NCBI GenBank assembly: GCA_963784995.1
Contig: CAWATZ010000002.1
Coordinates: forward strand, 1,612,001 to 1,676,000
Length of the DNA stretch: 64,000 bases
DNA from: CAWATZ01 sp963784995
Lineage (GTDB): Bacteria; Planctomycetota; Planctomycetia; Gemmatales; Gemmataceae
Direction: 5' to 3'
Below are positions 10,901 through 19,601 of this stretch, piece after piece (positions within the stretch are counted from its first letter, which is position 1; every line of letters begins with the position of its first letter). Under the pieces are notes generated by a model. That model was not told where the DNA came from. It saw only the letters and a list, made by a program, of their open reading frames with translations, and searched no databases. The translations under genes were made by a program, and so were the position numbers.

Positions 10901-13900
10901 GCTACCGAGGCCTGGTCACGCTGATGAGCAGCGACAGCCTGGCCACTTTCAACGGCAACAGCAATCCTGGCCCCATTTCCTACACCTTCACCACTGGCGA
11001 TGCCGGCGTGTCGCAGGGCCTCGGCGCCACGCTCGTGACAGGTGGTCCTCAGTCGATCACCGCCGTGGATTTCAACAACTCCACGATTACTGGAACGCAG
11101 AGCGGCATCGTTGTCATCACTGGGGCCAGCCAACTGGTCCTGAGCGGCTTCCCCGCGACCACTGTGGCCGGTGTCGCGCAAACTATCACAGTCACAGCCG
11201 AGAACAGCACGGGCGGCGTGGCCCTCGGTTACACGGGTACAGTCACATTCACCAGCAGCGACATCCAGGCTGGCCTGCCCGCGGCTTATACGTTCACCAG
11301 TGGCGCCGGCTTCGACAACGGGGTCCATACGTTTGTGCTGGGCGCCATCCTCAAGACCGCCGGGCTGCAATCCATTAGCGTGAGCGACGGTTCCAATAGC
11401 GCCAGTGAGACCGGCATCACCGTTACCAATGCCTCATTCGACCACCTCGCCTTGACCGGGTTCCCGAACCCCACGACTGCCGGATTGCCGCAAACCTTCA
11501 CGGTCACTGCCGAGGATCAATTCGGCAACGCGGTCCCTGACTACGTGGGTTCGATTTCCTTCAGCAGCAGCGACGCGAAGGCCAACCTGCCCGAACCGTA
11601 CGTGTTTACCGGCTCCGGCACAGGCACTGGCTTCGACAACGGGATCCATACTTTCACCGCCACACTCTACACCGCAGGAACCCGGTCCATTACTGTCAAC
11701 GATGGCGTTCCGGCGCAAGCCGGCAGCCAGAGCGTCCAGGTGAACCCGGCCGGCGCTGCAAGCCTGGTCGTGATGGGTTTCCCGAACACCACCGTCGCAG
11801 GCGCGCAGTACTACAACTTCACAGTCACCGCCGAGGATAGCTTCGGCAACGTGGCCACCGGCTACATCGGCACGGTCATGATCGGCAGCAGCGACGCCCA
11901 GGCCAACTTTGCCCCATCGACCTACCAATTTACCAGCACGGATCTAGGCCAGCACACCTTCCAGGGCATCCTCAAGACGGCAGGCGCGGAGTCGATCACG
12001 GCCACGGATACGGCGCCCATGAGTCAAATCGCCTCCGTCCCCGAATCCGTTCAAGTGAGCCCGGCAGCAACACCGGACCATCTGGCCTTCATACAGCAGC
12101 CGACGAACACCACGGCAGGACCCAGCAATCCGGTCAATCCAGCAGTGACGGTGGAGATCCTGGACAAGTACAACAACGTGCTGACAGGAGACAACTCCGA
12201 CCACGTCACCGTGGCCATCAACAGCGGTCCTAGCACCAGTCTCAGTGGCACGCTGACCGAAACAGTCAGCAGCGGTGTGGCCACCTTCAGCGACCTGTCG
12301 CTCAACACGGCCGGCACCTACACTTTGGATGCCAAGAGCGGCACTCTGCCCCTGCTGACTCAGGTCAATTCCACCAGCTTTGTCATCAGCCCGGCGGCGG
12401 CAGATCACCTGGCCTTCGTCCAGCAACCGACGAACACCAGTGCAGGCCCCAGCAATCCGATCACTCCAGCGGTGACAGTGGAGATCCTGGACAAGTACAA
12501 CAACGTGCTGACAGGGGACAACTCCGACCAGGTCACTGTGGCCGTCAACAGTGGTCCCAGCACCAGTCTCAACGGCACCCTGACCGAGACGGTCCACGGT
12601 GGCGTGGCCACCTTCAGCGACCTGTCGCTCAACACCGTCGGCACCTACACTCTGGACGCCAACAGCGGCTCCTTGGCTCAGGTGAACTCTTCGAGCTTTG
12701 TCATCAGCCCGGCGGCGGCAGATCACCTGGCCTTCGTCCAGCAACCGACGAACACCACTGCGGGGCCCAGCAATCCGATCACTCCAGCGGTGACAGTGGA
12801 GATCCTGGACAAGTACAACAACGTGCTGACAGGGGACAACTCCGACCAGGTCACCGTGGCCATCAACAGCGGTCCCGGCACCAGTCTCAACGGCACCCTG
12901 ACCGAGACGGTCCACGGTGGCGTGGCCACCTTCAGCGACCTGTCGCTCAACACCGCCGGCACCTACACTCTGGACGCCAACGGCGACTCCTTGACTCAGG
13001 TGAACTCTTCGAGCTTTGTCATCAGCCCGGCGGCGGCGGACCATCTGGCCTTTGTCCAGCAGCCGACCAACACCACGGCAGGCCCCAGCAATCCGATCAC
13101 TCCAGCGGTGACGGTGGAGATCCTGGACAAGTACAACAACGTGCTGACAGGGGACAACTCCGATCAGATCACCGTGGCCGTCAGCACTGGTCCCAGCACC
13201 AGTCTCAACGGCACCCTGACCGAAACGGTCAGCAGCGGCGTGGCCACCTTCAGCGACCTGTCGCTCAACACCGCCGGCACCTACGTATTGGATGCCAAGA
13301 GCGGCACTCTGCCCCTGCTGACTCAGGTCAACTCCGCCGGCTTTGTCGTCAGCCCGGCGGCGGCAGATCACCTGGCCTTCGTCCAGCAACCGACGAACAC
13401 TACCGCAGGACCCAGCAATCCGATCAGTCCTGCAGTGACAGTGGAGATCCTGGACAAGTACAACAACGTGCTGACAGGAGACAACTCCGACCACGTCACC
13501 GTGGCCGTCAACAGCGGTCCCAGCACCAGTCTCAACGGCATGCTGACCGAAACGGTCAGCAGCGGCGTGGCCACCTTCAGCGACCTGTCGCTCAACACGG
13601 CCGGTACCTACACCCTGGACGCCAACAGCGGCTCCTTGGCTCAGGTCAATTCCGCCAGTGTTGTCATCAGCCCGGCGGCGGCGGACCATCTGGCCTTTGT
13701 CCAGCAGCCAACGAACGCCACGGCAGGCCCCAGCAATCCGATCACTCCAGCGGTGACAGTGGAGATCCTGGACAAGTACAACAACGTGCTGACAGGGGAC
13801 AGTTCCGACCAGGTCACCCTGGCCGTCAACAGCGGTCCCAGCACCAGTCTTAACGGCACACTCACGGCGACGGTCAGCAGCGGCGTGGCCACCTTCAGCG

Positions 13901-16900
13901 ACCTGTCGCTCAACACCGCCGGCACCTACACCCTGGACGCCAACAGCGGCTCTCTGAGTCAAGTCCCGTCGTCGAGCTTTGTCATCAGTCCGGCAGCGGC
14001 GGACCACCTGACCTTTGGGCAGCAACCAACGAACACCACGGCGGGACCCAGCAACCCGATCAACCCAGCGGTGACGGTGGAGATCCTGGACAAGTACAAC
14101 AACGTGCTGACAGGGGACAACTCCGATCAGGTCACCGTGGCCATCAACAGCGGTCCCAGCACCAGTCTCAACGGCATGCTCACGGCGACGGTCCACGCCG
14201 GCGTGGCCACCTTCAGCGACCTGTCGCTCAACACCGCCGGCACCTACATTCTGGACGCCAACAGCGGCTCTCTGAGCCAGGTCCTCTCTTCGAGCTTTGT
14301 CATCAGCCCGGCGGCGGCGGACCATCTGGCCTTCGTCCAGCAGCCGACCAACACCACGGCAGGTCCCAGCAATCCGATCACTCCAGCGGTGACGGTGGAG
14401 ATCCTGGACAAGTACAACAACGTGCTGACAGGGGACAACTCCGACCAGGTCACCGTGGCCATCAACAGCGGTCCCAGCACCAGTCTTAACGGCACACTCA
14501 CGGCGACGGTCAGCAGCGGCGTGGCCACCTTCAGCGACCTGTCGCTCAACACGGCCGGCACCTACGTATTGGATGCCAAGAGCGGCACTCTGCCCCTGCT
14601 GACTCAGGTCAACTCCGCCGGCTTTGTCGTCAGCCCGGCGGCGGCAGATCACCTGGCCTTCGTCCAGCAACCGACGAACACTACCGCAGGACCCAGCAAT
14701 CCGATCAGTCCTGCGGTGACGGTGGAGATCCTGGACAAGTACAACAACGTGCTGACAGGAGACAACTCCGACCACGTCACCGTGGCCGTCAACAGCGGTC
14801 CCAGCACCAGTCTCAACGGCATGCTGACCGAAACGGTCAGCAGCGGCGTGGCCACCTTCAGCGACCTGTCGCTCAACACCGCCGGCACCTACGCATTGGA
14901 TGCCAAGAGCGGCACTCTGCCCCTGCTGACTCAGGTCAACTCCACTAGCTTTGTCATCAGCCCGGCAGCGGCGGATCACCTGAAGTACGGGCAGCAGCCG
15001 ACCAACACCACGGCAGGACCCAGCAATCCAATCAGTCCGGCCGTGACGGTCGAGATCCTCGATGCGTTCAACAACGTGCTGACAGGAGACAACACCGACC
15101 GCGTGACCGTGGGCATCAACACTGGTCCCAGTACCAATCTCAACGGCACACTGACGGCGACGGTCAGCGGCGGCGTGGCCACCTTCAGCGACCTGTCGCT
15201 CAATACCGCTGGCGCTTATACCCTGAACGCTAACAGTTCCACTCTGACACTCCTGAGCCAGGTCAACTCGGCCAGCTTTGTCATCAACCCGGCGGCGGCG
15301 GACCATCTGGCCTTCGTCCAGCAGCCGACGAACGCCACGGCAGGACCCAGCAATCCGATCACTCCAGCGGTGACGGTGGAGATCCTGGACAAGTACAACA
15401 ACGTGCTGACTGGGGACAACTCCGACCACGTCACCGTGGCCGTCAACAGCGGTCCCAGCACCAGTCTCAACGGCACCCTGACCGAAACAGTCAGCGGCGG
15501 CGTGGCCACCTTCAGCGACCTGTCGCTCAACACCGCCGGCACCTACACCCTGGACGCCAACAGCGGCACTCTGAGTCAAGTTCCCTCCTCGAGCTTTGTC
15601 ATCAGTCCGGCAGGGGCAGACCACCTGACCTTCGGGCAGCAACCAACGAACACCACTGCGGGGCCCAGCAACCCGATCACTCCAGCGGTGACGGTGGAAA
15701 TCCTGGACAAGTACAACAACGTGCTGACAGGGGACAACTCCGACCAGGTGACCGTGGCCATCAACAGCGGTCCCAGCACCAGTCTCAACGGCATGCTCAC
15801 GGCGACGGTCCACGCCGGCGTGGCCACCTTCAGCAACCTCTCAATCAACACGGCCGGCACCTACACCCTGGACGCCAAGAGCGGCCCTCTGAGTCAAGTT
15901 CCCTCCTCGAGCTTTGTCATCAATCCGGCAGGAGCGAGCAGCCTGGTCGTTTCCGGGTTCCCAACCGGAACGACTGCAGGCGCGACGCACAGCTTCACGG
16001 TCACGGCGTATGACACCTACGGCAACGTGGCCACTGGCTATACGGGTACAGTTTCCTTCGAGAGCAGCGACCCCCAGGCGACGTTCAGCCCCACCACCAG
16101 CTATACGTTCACCACGGGCGGCGCCTGGGCGGACAACGGCATGCACGTATTCAGCGGCACACTCAAGACTGCTGGTCCGCAAACCATTTCTGCCAACGAC
16201 GGAACGCTCAGCGGCAGCGACTCCGTCACGGTGACGCCTGCCGCCGCAAGCCAGTTGGTGGTGACGACCGCGCCATCGAACACGGCGACGGCAGGGGTGA
16301 ACTTTACCACCCAGCCGGTGGTCAAGGAAGAGGATCCCTTCGGCAATCTTATCAGCGACAGCTCGCACACGGTGACGGCGGCCCGGGGCAATCTCGGCAC
16401 AGCCTCCTTGCAGGGCAGCAACTTGACCGTGACTCTGTCCAACGGCGTGGCCACCTTCAGCGGCCTGTCCTATGACGTCGCCGAAAACATGAACATTCTG
16501 TTCAGCACGAACGCCAGCGGCGTCAGTTCCATCGCTTCCAACGCCATCGCCGTCAGCCCGAACGTGGCCACGCACTTCAGCATCGCAGCGCCGGCCTCGC
16601 AGCAGCTGGGCACTTCCTTCAACTTCACGGTCACGGCCCAGGATGCCTTCAGCAACACGGCCTCCAGTTACGCCGGCACAGTGAAATTCACCAGCAGCGA
16701 TACCAAGGCAACCCTTCCTGGCAACAGTTCCTTGAGCCACGGCGTGGGCACCTTCAGCGCGACTCTCAATACGGCCAGCGTCCAAACCATCACGGCCACG
16801 GACTCGACCAGCAGCACCATCAAGGGCCAGGCCAGCATCAATTCGCTCACCGCCACCCAATTCGTCGTGTCGGTCCCAAGCACCGCCACGGCCGGGACAG

Positions 16901-19377
16901 CGATCACAACCATCAAGGTGACCGCGGAGAAAGCCAACGGCACCACCGCGACGAACTACAACGGCACGGTCCACTTCACCTCCAGCGACGGTAAGGCCAT
17001 CCTGCCCGTCAACAGCACTCTGGTGAACGGCGTGGGGACCTTCACCGTCACCTTCGAGACGGCCGGCTCGATGTCCCTCGTGGCCACGGACACCGTCAAT
17101 CCTTCCGTGGCCGGCAGCAACTCGCTCACGGTGAACCCCGCCACTGCTGCCAGTGTCAAAGTCACGGGGGGCAACAGCCAGAGCGCCACGGCAGGCCTGA
17201 GCTTCGGCTTGCCTCTCACTGTCCTGGTGATGGACAAGTTTGGCAACGTCGTCCCCGGTGTGACCGTTACTTTCGCGGCACCGACCAGCGGCGCCAGCGC
17301 TGCACTGGCCGTCGGCACCACGGCGACGACGGACAGCACGGGCCACGCCAGCAAGACCTTGACTGCGAACACTCTGGTCGGCGCTTACACCGTCACCGCT
17401 GCCGTGACCGTGGTGACTACCAAGGCCAGTTTCAGCCTGAGCAACGTCCCGGCGGCAACGGCTTCCTTCGTCGTCAGCGCCCCGACAACGGCTACCGCGG
17501 GCACTCCGTTCTCCATCACGGTCACAGCCGTGGACCCGTTCGGCAACGTGACTCCAAACTACACTGGCACGATTCATTTCACGTCCACGGATACCGGAAG
17601 CGGCGTGGTGTTGCCCGGCAACGCTTTGCAAGACTACGTATTCACCGGGTTCGGTTCTGGCAAGGACAATGGAGTGCATACCTTCACAGCGACTTCCGGT
17701 GGCCTGGTCACCCTGGTCACGGCAGCCAACCAGACAATCACGGCCACGGACGTCACGAACCCTCCGCTGACCACCGGGACCACCAAGTCGCCGATCACCG
17801 TCAAGCCGAGCACGGCCTCGCTTGTCACCGCGACGGCAGGCAACAACCAGATCGCCTCGGTGAAGCAGTCGTTCGCCTCGCCTCTGACTATCCAGGTAAC
17901 GGACAGGTATGGCAATGGCGTTCCGGGCGTCACCGTCACCTTCAGCGTGCCGGCCACCGGGGCCAGCGCCACGACGGTCAGCGGCGGCTTCACAGCAGTC
18001 ACCAACGTCACCGGCTATGCCAGCACCAAGACGCTGACGGCCAATGCCAGCGCGGGCAGCTACAACGTTACCGCAACCGCCTCGGGAGCAACGCGGGGCA
18101 ACTTCGCTCTGACCAACACGCCGCAGGCAGCGACCCATTTCAGCTTGAGCGGCGTCCCCCTGTCGGCCACGGCCGGGACGCCCTTCTCGATCACCGTGAC
18201 CGCCCTGGACGCCTACGGCAACGTCGCAACAGGTTACGTGGGCACAGTTCAGTTCTCGACGACCGATCCGGGACTGAACGGCTTCTTCCCGTCGCTGCCG
18301 ACCAACTACCAGTTCATGGGCGGGGACAACGGCGTCAGTACCTTCCCGGGCAGCGTCACCCTGATCAAGGCAGGCACTCAGAAGCTAACGGTCCAGGACG
18401 ATGTGACCAGCACCATCACCGGATCGGCTTCGCTTACCGTCATTCCCGGCGCCGCGGCGTCCTTCCTGGTAAGCGGGCCTTCCACGGCCACGGCGGGGGT
18501 CGCAGGGTCCTTCACAGTCACGGCGCTGGATGCGGTCGGCAACGTGGCGACGAGCGAAAATCGCGCCGTCCAGCTCAGCAGTTCGGACACGGCCGCCGGG
18601 GTGGTGTTAGGAACGGCTGACGCCACTCTGGTCGCCAGCGGGCATGGTTCCTTCCTGGCGACGTTCCAGAGCACCGGTCCGCAGACGGTAACCGTGACGG
18701 ATCCCAATACGCTGATTAGCGGCGTCAGCAACGCCGATGTCGTCCACCAACCTCCGGCGAGCATCGCGATCGTCTCGGGCAACGGTCAGCAGATCACGGT
18801 CAATTCGACAGCCGGGCAGCTGCTGACGGTCGTGGTGCTGGATCGCTCCGGCAATCCCGTTCAGGGAGTGACAGTCACTTTCAGCGCCCCAGCGACAGGC
18901 GCCAGCGTGACGTTCGTCAACGGCAACACAGCCACCACGGACAGTACAGGTCAAGCGAGCATCGCCGTCAGCGCCAACAAGGTCCTCGGCTCCTACGGCG
19001 TCGCCGCCACGGTCGCCGGTGTCTCCCTGGCCAGCCCGTTTACCCTGGCCAACGTGGCGGGAGCGACGACGCATTTCCAGATCAGCTACCCGACAGTCAC
19101 CCGCGGGCAACCGTTCACGATCACTGTCCTGGCCCTGGACCAGGCCGGAAATCTGTCGGCGGGCTACTCAGGAACTGTCCAGTACAGTTTCAGCGGCCCC
19201 AGCAGCAGCGCCCTACCGCCGACGCCGGGCGTCATTTCCTTTGTGAACGGCAAGGCGACGATCAGCGTGGCGGGGTTGAACGTCTCCGGGAGCTGGTATC
19301 TGACGCTCACCGACACCTCCGACAGCAGCCTCACGAATACACTGCTGCTCTCTGTGCCGGTCAATTTGCTGTCGTGA
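7444..19377 (+). CDS. Giant repeat-rich surface protein, C-terminal part (continuation after frameshift)
   Basis: This frame continues the protein above without loss of homology from the GTC codon at 7444; the ATG at 7495 lies inside a repeat unit (others have an AGC-ACG there) and is not a real start. It adds about 3,970 residues: QQPT-type Ig-like units, interspersed modules of the form TAGxxxSFTVTAxDxFGN (about 10138-12060 and 15937-17150), and three Big_1/invasin-like domains (about 17151-17450, 17818-18120, 18757-19050) with the pattern GNxVxGVTVTFxAPxxGAS. The C-terminus ends VPVNLLS: no sorting motif, membrane helix or barrel is visible. Combined length exceeds 6,400 residues. A surface or biofilm protein is the likely role; this is inference from Ig-like repeats. 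Thr, Ser, Ala and Gly dominate and Cys is nearly absent. Confidence 0.8.
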   Translation, partial: VTLAINSGPSGVFTAGSMTTVTVSGGVATFSNLLLTTAGTYTLDANSGSLNQVNSASFVINPAAADHLAFVQQPTDTTAGPSNPITPAVTVEILDKYNNPLTGDNADRVTVAVNGGPSSSLNGTPTVTVSGGVATFSTLSLTTAGTYTLDANSGSLNQVNSASFVINPAAASQLVLTQQPSSTATAGVLFSTQPVVKEEDQFGNVVSDSTNTVTAATGTLGSASLQLPSTLTVTLVNGVAAFSGLFYDKAETMNIGFTTTAGSFTATSNNVVVSPAAANSLVVAGFPLSNTAGDTQIYTVTALDAFNNVATGYTGTVTFSSTDPQAVYPALYTYKPTDAGVHSFIATLKTAGTWSITASSTDVQTLTLGSGITGGSFTLTFNGQPAGPINWDPSGSTLATNIQNALAGLLNVGTGNVSVSGTGPFTITFSSAVSKPTAITVASNSLTPSGSTITLAPSLTGSESGIQVSPSLTNDHLAFVQQPTNTTASNTNPISPAVTVGIYDQFGNLLMGDSSDQVSVAVNSGPSSSLNGMLTATVSSGVASFSTLSLSTAGTYTLDATSGSLGQVNSASFVVSPAGADHLAFVQQPTNTTAGPSNLITPPVTVEIFDQFNNVLTGDNSDQVTVAVNTGPTTSLNGTLTATVNHGVASFSNLSLNTAGIYTLDATSSTLPLLHQVNSTSFVISPAGADHLAFVQQPTNTTAGPSNPITPAVTVGIFDKFNNQLTGDNADQVTVAINSGPSSSLNGALTATVSGGVVTFSNLSLNTAGTYTLDANSGTLPLLSQINSTSFVISPAGADHLAFVQQPTNTTAGPTNPISPAVTVEILDQFNNVLAGDNSDQVTVAVNSGPSSNLNGTLTATVNHGVASFSTLSLNTAGTYTLDATSGSLNQVNSASFVINPAAASKLVVTGFPTSTTAGATQSFTVTAEDQFNNVVPTYTGTVTLTSSAGQATFAPASYLFTSGDKGVHTFNATLDKAVTQTIMATDTGLDPTNGISGQDTNITVNPASPSKLVVSGFPATTAGVAQSFTVTAKDAFGNNATSYTGTVSFSSSDNNPQTLLPMNYTFTSGTGSGFDNGAHTFMLGATLTTAGTQSITATDLGSGFIASQSGIQVTPAAASTLSVSGYPNPTTSGADEAFTVTAYDPYGNVATGYRGLVTLMSSDSLATFNGNSNPGPISYTFTTGDAGVSQGLGATLVTGGPQSITAVDFNNSTITGTQSGIVVITGASQLVLSGFPATTVAGVAQTITVTAENSTGGVALGYTGTVTFTSSDIQAGLPAAYTFTSGAGFDNGVHTFVLGAILKTAGLQSISVSDGSNSASETGITVTNASFDHLALTGFPNPTTAGLPQTFTVTAEDQFGNAVPDYVGSISFSSSDAKANLPEPYVFTGSGTGTGFDNGIHTFTATLYTAGTRSITVNDGVPAQAGSQSVQVNPAGAASLVVMGFPNTTVAGAQYYNFTVTAEDSFGNVATGYIGTVMIGSSDAQANFAPSTYQFTSTDLGQHTFQGILKTAGAESITATDTAPMSQIASVPESVQVSPAATPDHLAFIQQPTNTTAGPSNPVNPAVTVEILDKYNNVLTGDNSDHVTVAINSGPSTSLSGTLTETVSSGVATFSDLSLNTAGTYTLDAKSGTLPLLTQVNSTSFVISPAAADHLAFVQQPTNTSAGPSNPITPAVTVEILDKYNNVLTGDNSDQVTVAVNSGPSTSLNGTLTETVHGGVATFSDLSLNTVGTYTLDANSGSLAQVNSSSFVISPAAADHLAFVQQPTNTTAGPSNPITPAVTVEILDKYNNVLTGDNSDQVTVAINSGPGTSLNGTLTETVHGGVATFSDLSLNTAGTYTLDANGDSLTQVNSSSFVISPAAADHLAFVQQPTNTTAGPSNPITPAVTVEILDKYNNVLTGDNSDQITVAVSTGPSTSLNGTLTETVSSGVATFSDLSLNTAGTYVLDAKSGTLPLLTQVNSAGFVVSPAAADHLAFVQQPTNTTAGPSNPISPAVTVEILDKYNNVLTGDNSDHVTVAVNSGPSTSLNGMLTETVSSGVATFSDLSLNTAGTYTLDANSGSLAQVNSASVVISPAAADHLAFVQQPTNATAGPSNPITPAVTVEILDKYNNVLTGDSSDQVTLAVNSGPSTSLNGTLTATVSSGVATFSDLSLNTAGTYTLDANSGSLSQVPSSSFVISPAAADHLTFGQQPTNTTAGPSNPINPAVTVEILDKYNNVLTGDNSDQVTVAINSGPSTSLNGMLTATVHAGVATFSDLSLNTAGTYILDANSGSLSQVLSSSFVISPAAADHLAFVQQPTNTTAGPSNPITPAVTVEILDKYNNVLTGDNSDQVTVAINSGPSTSLNGTLTATVSSGVATFSDLSLNTAGTYVLDAKSGTLPLLTQVNSAGFVVSPAAADHLAFVQQPTNTTAGPSNPISPAVTVEILDKYNNVLTGDNSDHVTVAVNSGPSTSLNGMLTETVSSGVATFSDLSLNTAGTYALDAKSGTLPLLTQVNSTSFVISPAAADHLKYGQQPTNTTAGPSNPISPAVTVEILDAFNNVLTGDNTDRVTVGINTGPSTNLNGTLTATVSGGVATFSDLSLNTAGAYTLNANSSTLTLLSQVNSASFVINPAAADHLAFVQQPTNATAGPSNPITPAVTVEILDKYNNVLTGDNSDHVTVAVNSGPSTSLNGTLTETVSGGVATFSDLSLNTAGTYTLDANSGTLSQVPSSSFVISPAGADHLTFGQQPTNTTAGPSNPITPAVTVEILDKYNNVLTGDNSDQVTVAINSGPSTSLNGMLTATVHAGVATFSNLSINTAGTYTLDAKSGPLSQVPSSSFVINPAGASSLVVSGFPTGTTAGATHSFTVTAYDTYGNVATGYTGTVSFESSDPQATFSPTTSYTFTTGGAWADNGMHVFSGTLKTAGPQTISANDGTLSGSDSVTVTPAAASQLVVTTAPSNTATAGVNFTTQPVVKEEDPFGNLISDSSHTVTAARGNLGTASLQGSNLTVTLSNGVATFSGLSYDVAENMNILFSTNASGVSSIASNAIAVSPNVATHFSIAAPASQQLGTSFNFTVTAQDAFSNTASSYAGTVKFTSSDTKATLPGNSSLSHGVGTFSATLNTASVQTITATDSTSSTIKGQASINSLTATQFVVSVPSTATAGTAITTIKVTAEKANGTTATNYNGTVHFTSSDGKAILPVNSTLVNGVGTFTVTFETAGSMSLVATDTVNPSVAGSNSLTVNPATAASVKVTGGNSQSATAGLSFGLPLTVLVMDKFGNVVPGVTVTFAAPTSGASAALAVGTTATTDSTGHASKTLTANTLVGAYTVTAAVTVVTTKASFSLSNVPAATASFVVSAPTTATAGTPFSITVTAVDPFGNVTPNYTGTIHFTSTDTGSGVVLPGNALQDYVFTGFGSGKDNGVHTFTATSGGLVTLVTAANQTITATDVTNPPLTTGTTKSPITVKPSTASLVTATAGNNQIASVKQSFASPLTIQVTDRYGNGVPGVTVTFSVPATGASATTVSGGFTAVTNVTGYASTKTLTANASAGSYNVTATASGATRGNFALTNTPQAATHFSLSGVPLSATAGTPFSITVTALDAYGNVATGYVGTVQFSTTDPGLNGFFPSLPTNYQFMGGDNGVSTFPGSVTLIKAGTQKLTVQDDVTSTITGSASLTVIPGAAASFLVSGPSTATAGVAGSFTVTALDAVGNVATSENRAVQLSSSDTAAGVVLGTADATLVASGHGSFLATFQSTGPQTVTVTDPNTLISGVSNADVVHQPPASIAIVSGNGQQITVNSTAGQLLTVVVLDRSGNPVQGVTVTFSAPATGASVTFVNGNTATTDSTGQASIAVSANKVLGSYGVAATVAGVSLASPFTLANVAGATTHFQISYPTVTRGQPFTITVLALDQAGNLSAGYSGTVQYSFSGPSSSALPPTPGVISFVNGKATISVAGLNVSGSWYLTLTDTSDSSLTNTLLLSVPVNLLS
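8866..10155 (+). repeat. QQPT Ig-like repeat block 2 (four units)
   Basis: Four further tandem units of the same family. They are separated from block 1 by one TLTLGSGITGGSF module and two variant Ig-like units, and from block 3 by a run of TAGxxxSFTVTA modules. Confidence 0.8.
12076..15936 (+). repeat. QQPT Ig-like repeat block 3 (12 near-identical tandem units)
   Basis: Units start (DHL codon) at 12076, 12403, 12721, 13039, 13366, 13684, 14002, 14320, 14647, 14974, 15301 and 15619. Spacing is either 318 or 327 bp; the longer form contains the extra segment GTLPLLTQ. DNA identity between units is very high. The pair at 13039-13684 recurs at 14320-14974 with an offset of 1281 bp (four units), which points to a recent segmental duplication. 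Confidence 0.92.
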
Positions 19378-19601
19378 GCCTGGCACAAGCGGGTGCGCAG
19401 CAGGCCTTGATATGCGGCCAGCTGGCCGTATACTCAGCGGTTCGGGGAAAGCCCGCCCTGCGCCGGCTGAGAGCGCTGCCGGACGAGTTGCTGAAGCTGA
19501 CCGAGGCCATCCTGGCTTACGCGAAGAAATACCAGAAAACGGCGGCCACCCTCGCGGCACTAATACAAGGACGCCAGTGCAGCCAAGGAGGTATCAAGGA
19601 A
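19378..19601 (+). other. Spacer between giant gene and sigma factor
   Basis: No gene supported. Open frames overlap this stretch but lack homology and a good ribosome-binding site; the nearest good site (AAGGAGG) serves the ATG at 19602. No clear terminator hairpin with a T-run was seen after 19377. Confidence 0.5.

Noticed and set aside
12076..15936. CRISPR-like regular spacing
   Set aside because: The units are 318-327 bp, wholly coding and Ig-like; there are no short direct repeats with unique spacers.
5481..18138. Very long antisense open frames opposite the giant gene (at 5481-7562, 8776-11370, 11944-15813, 15841-18138)
   Set aside because: They arise from the repeated codon pattern of the sense gene, show period-locked repeats (such as VERQVAEGGHAAADR) and have no ribosome-binding sites or homology.
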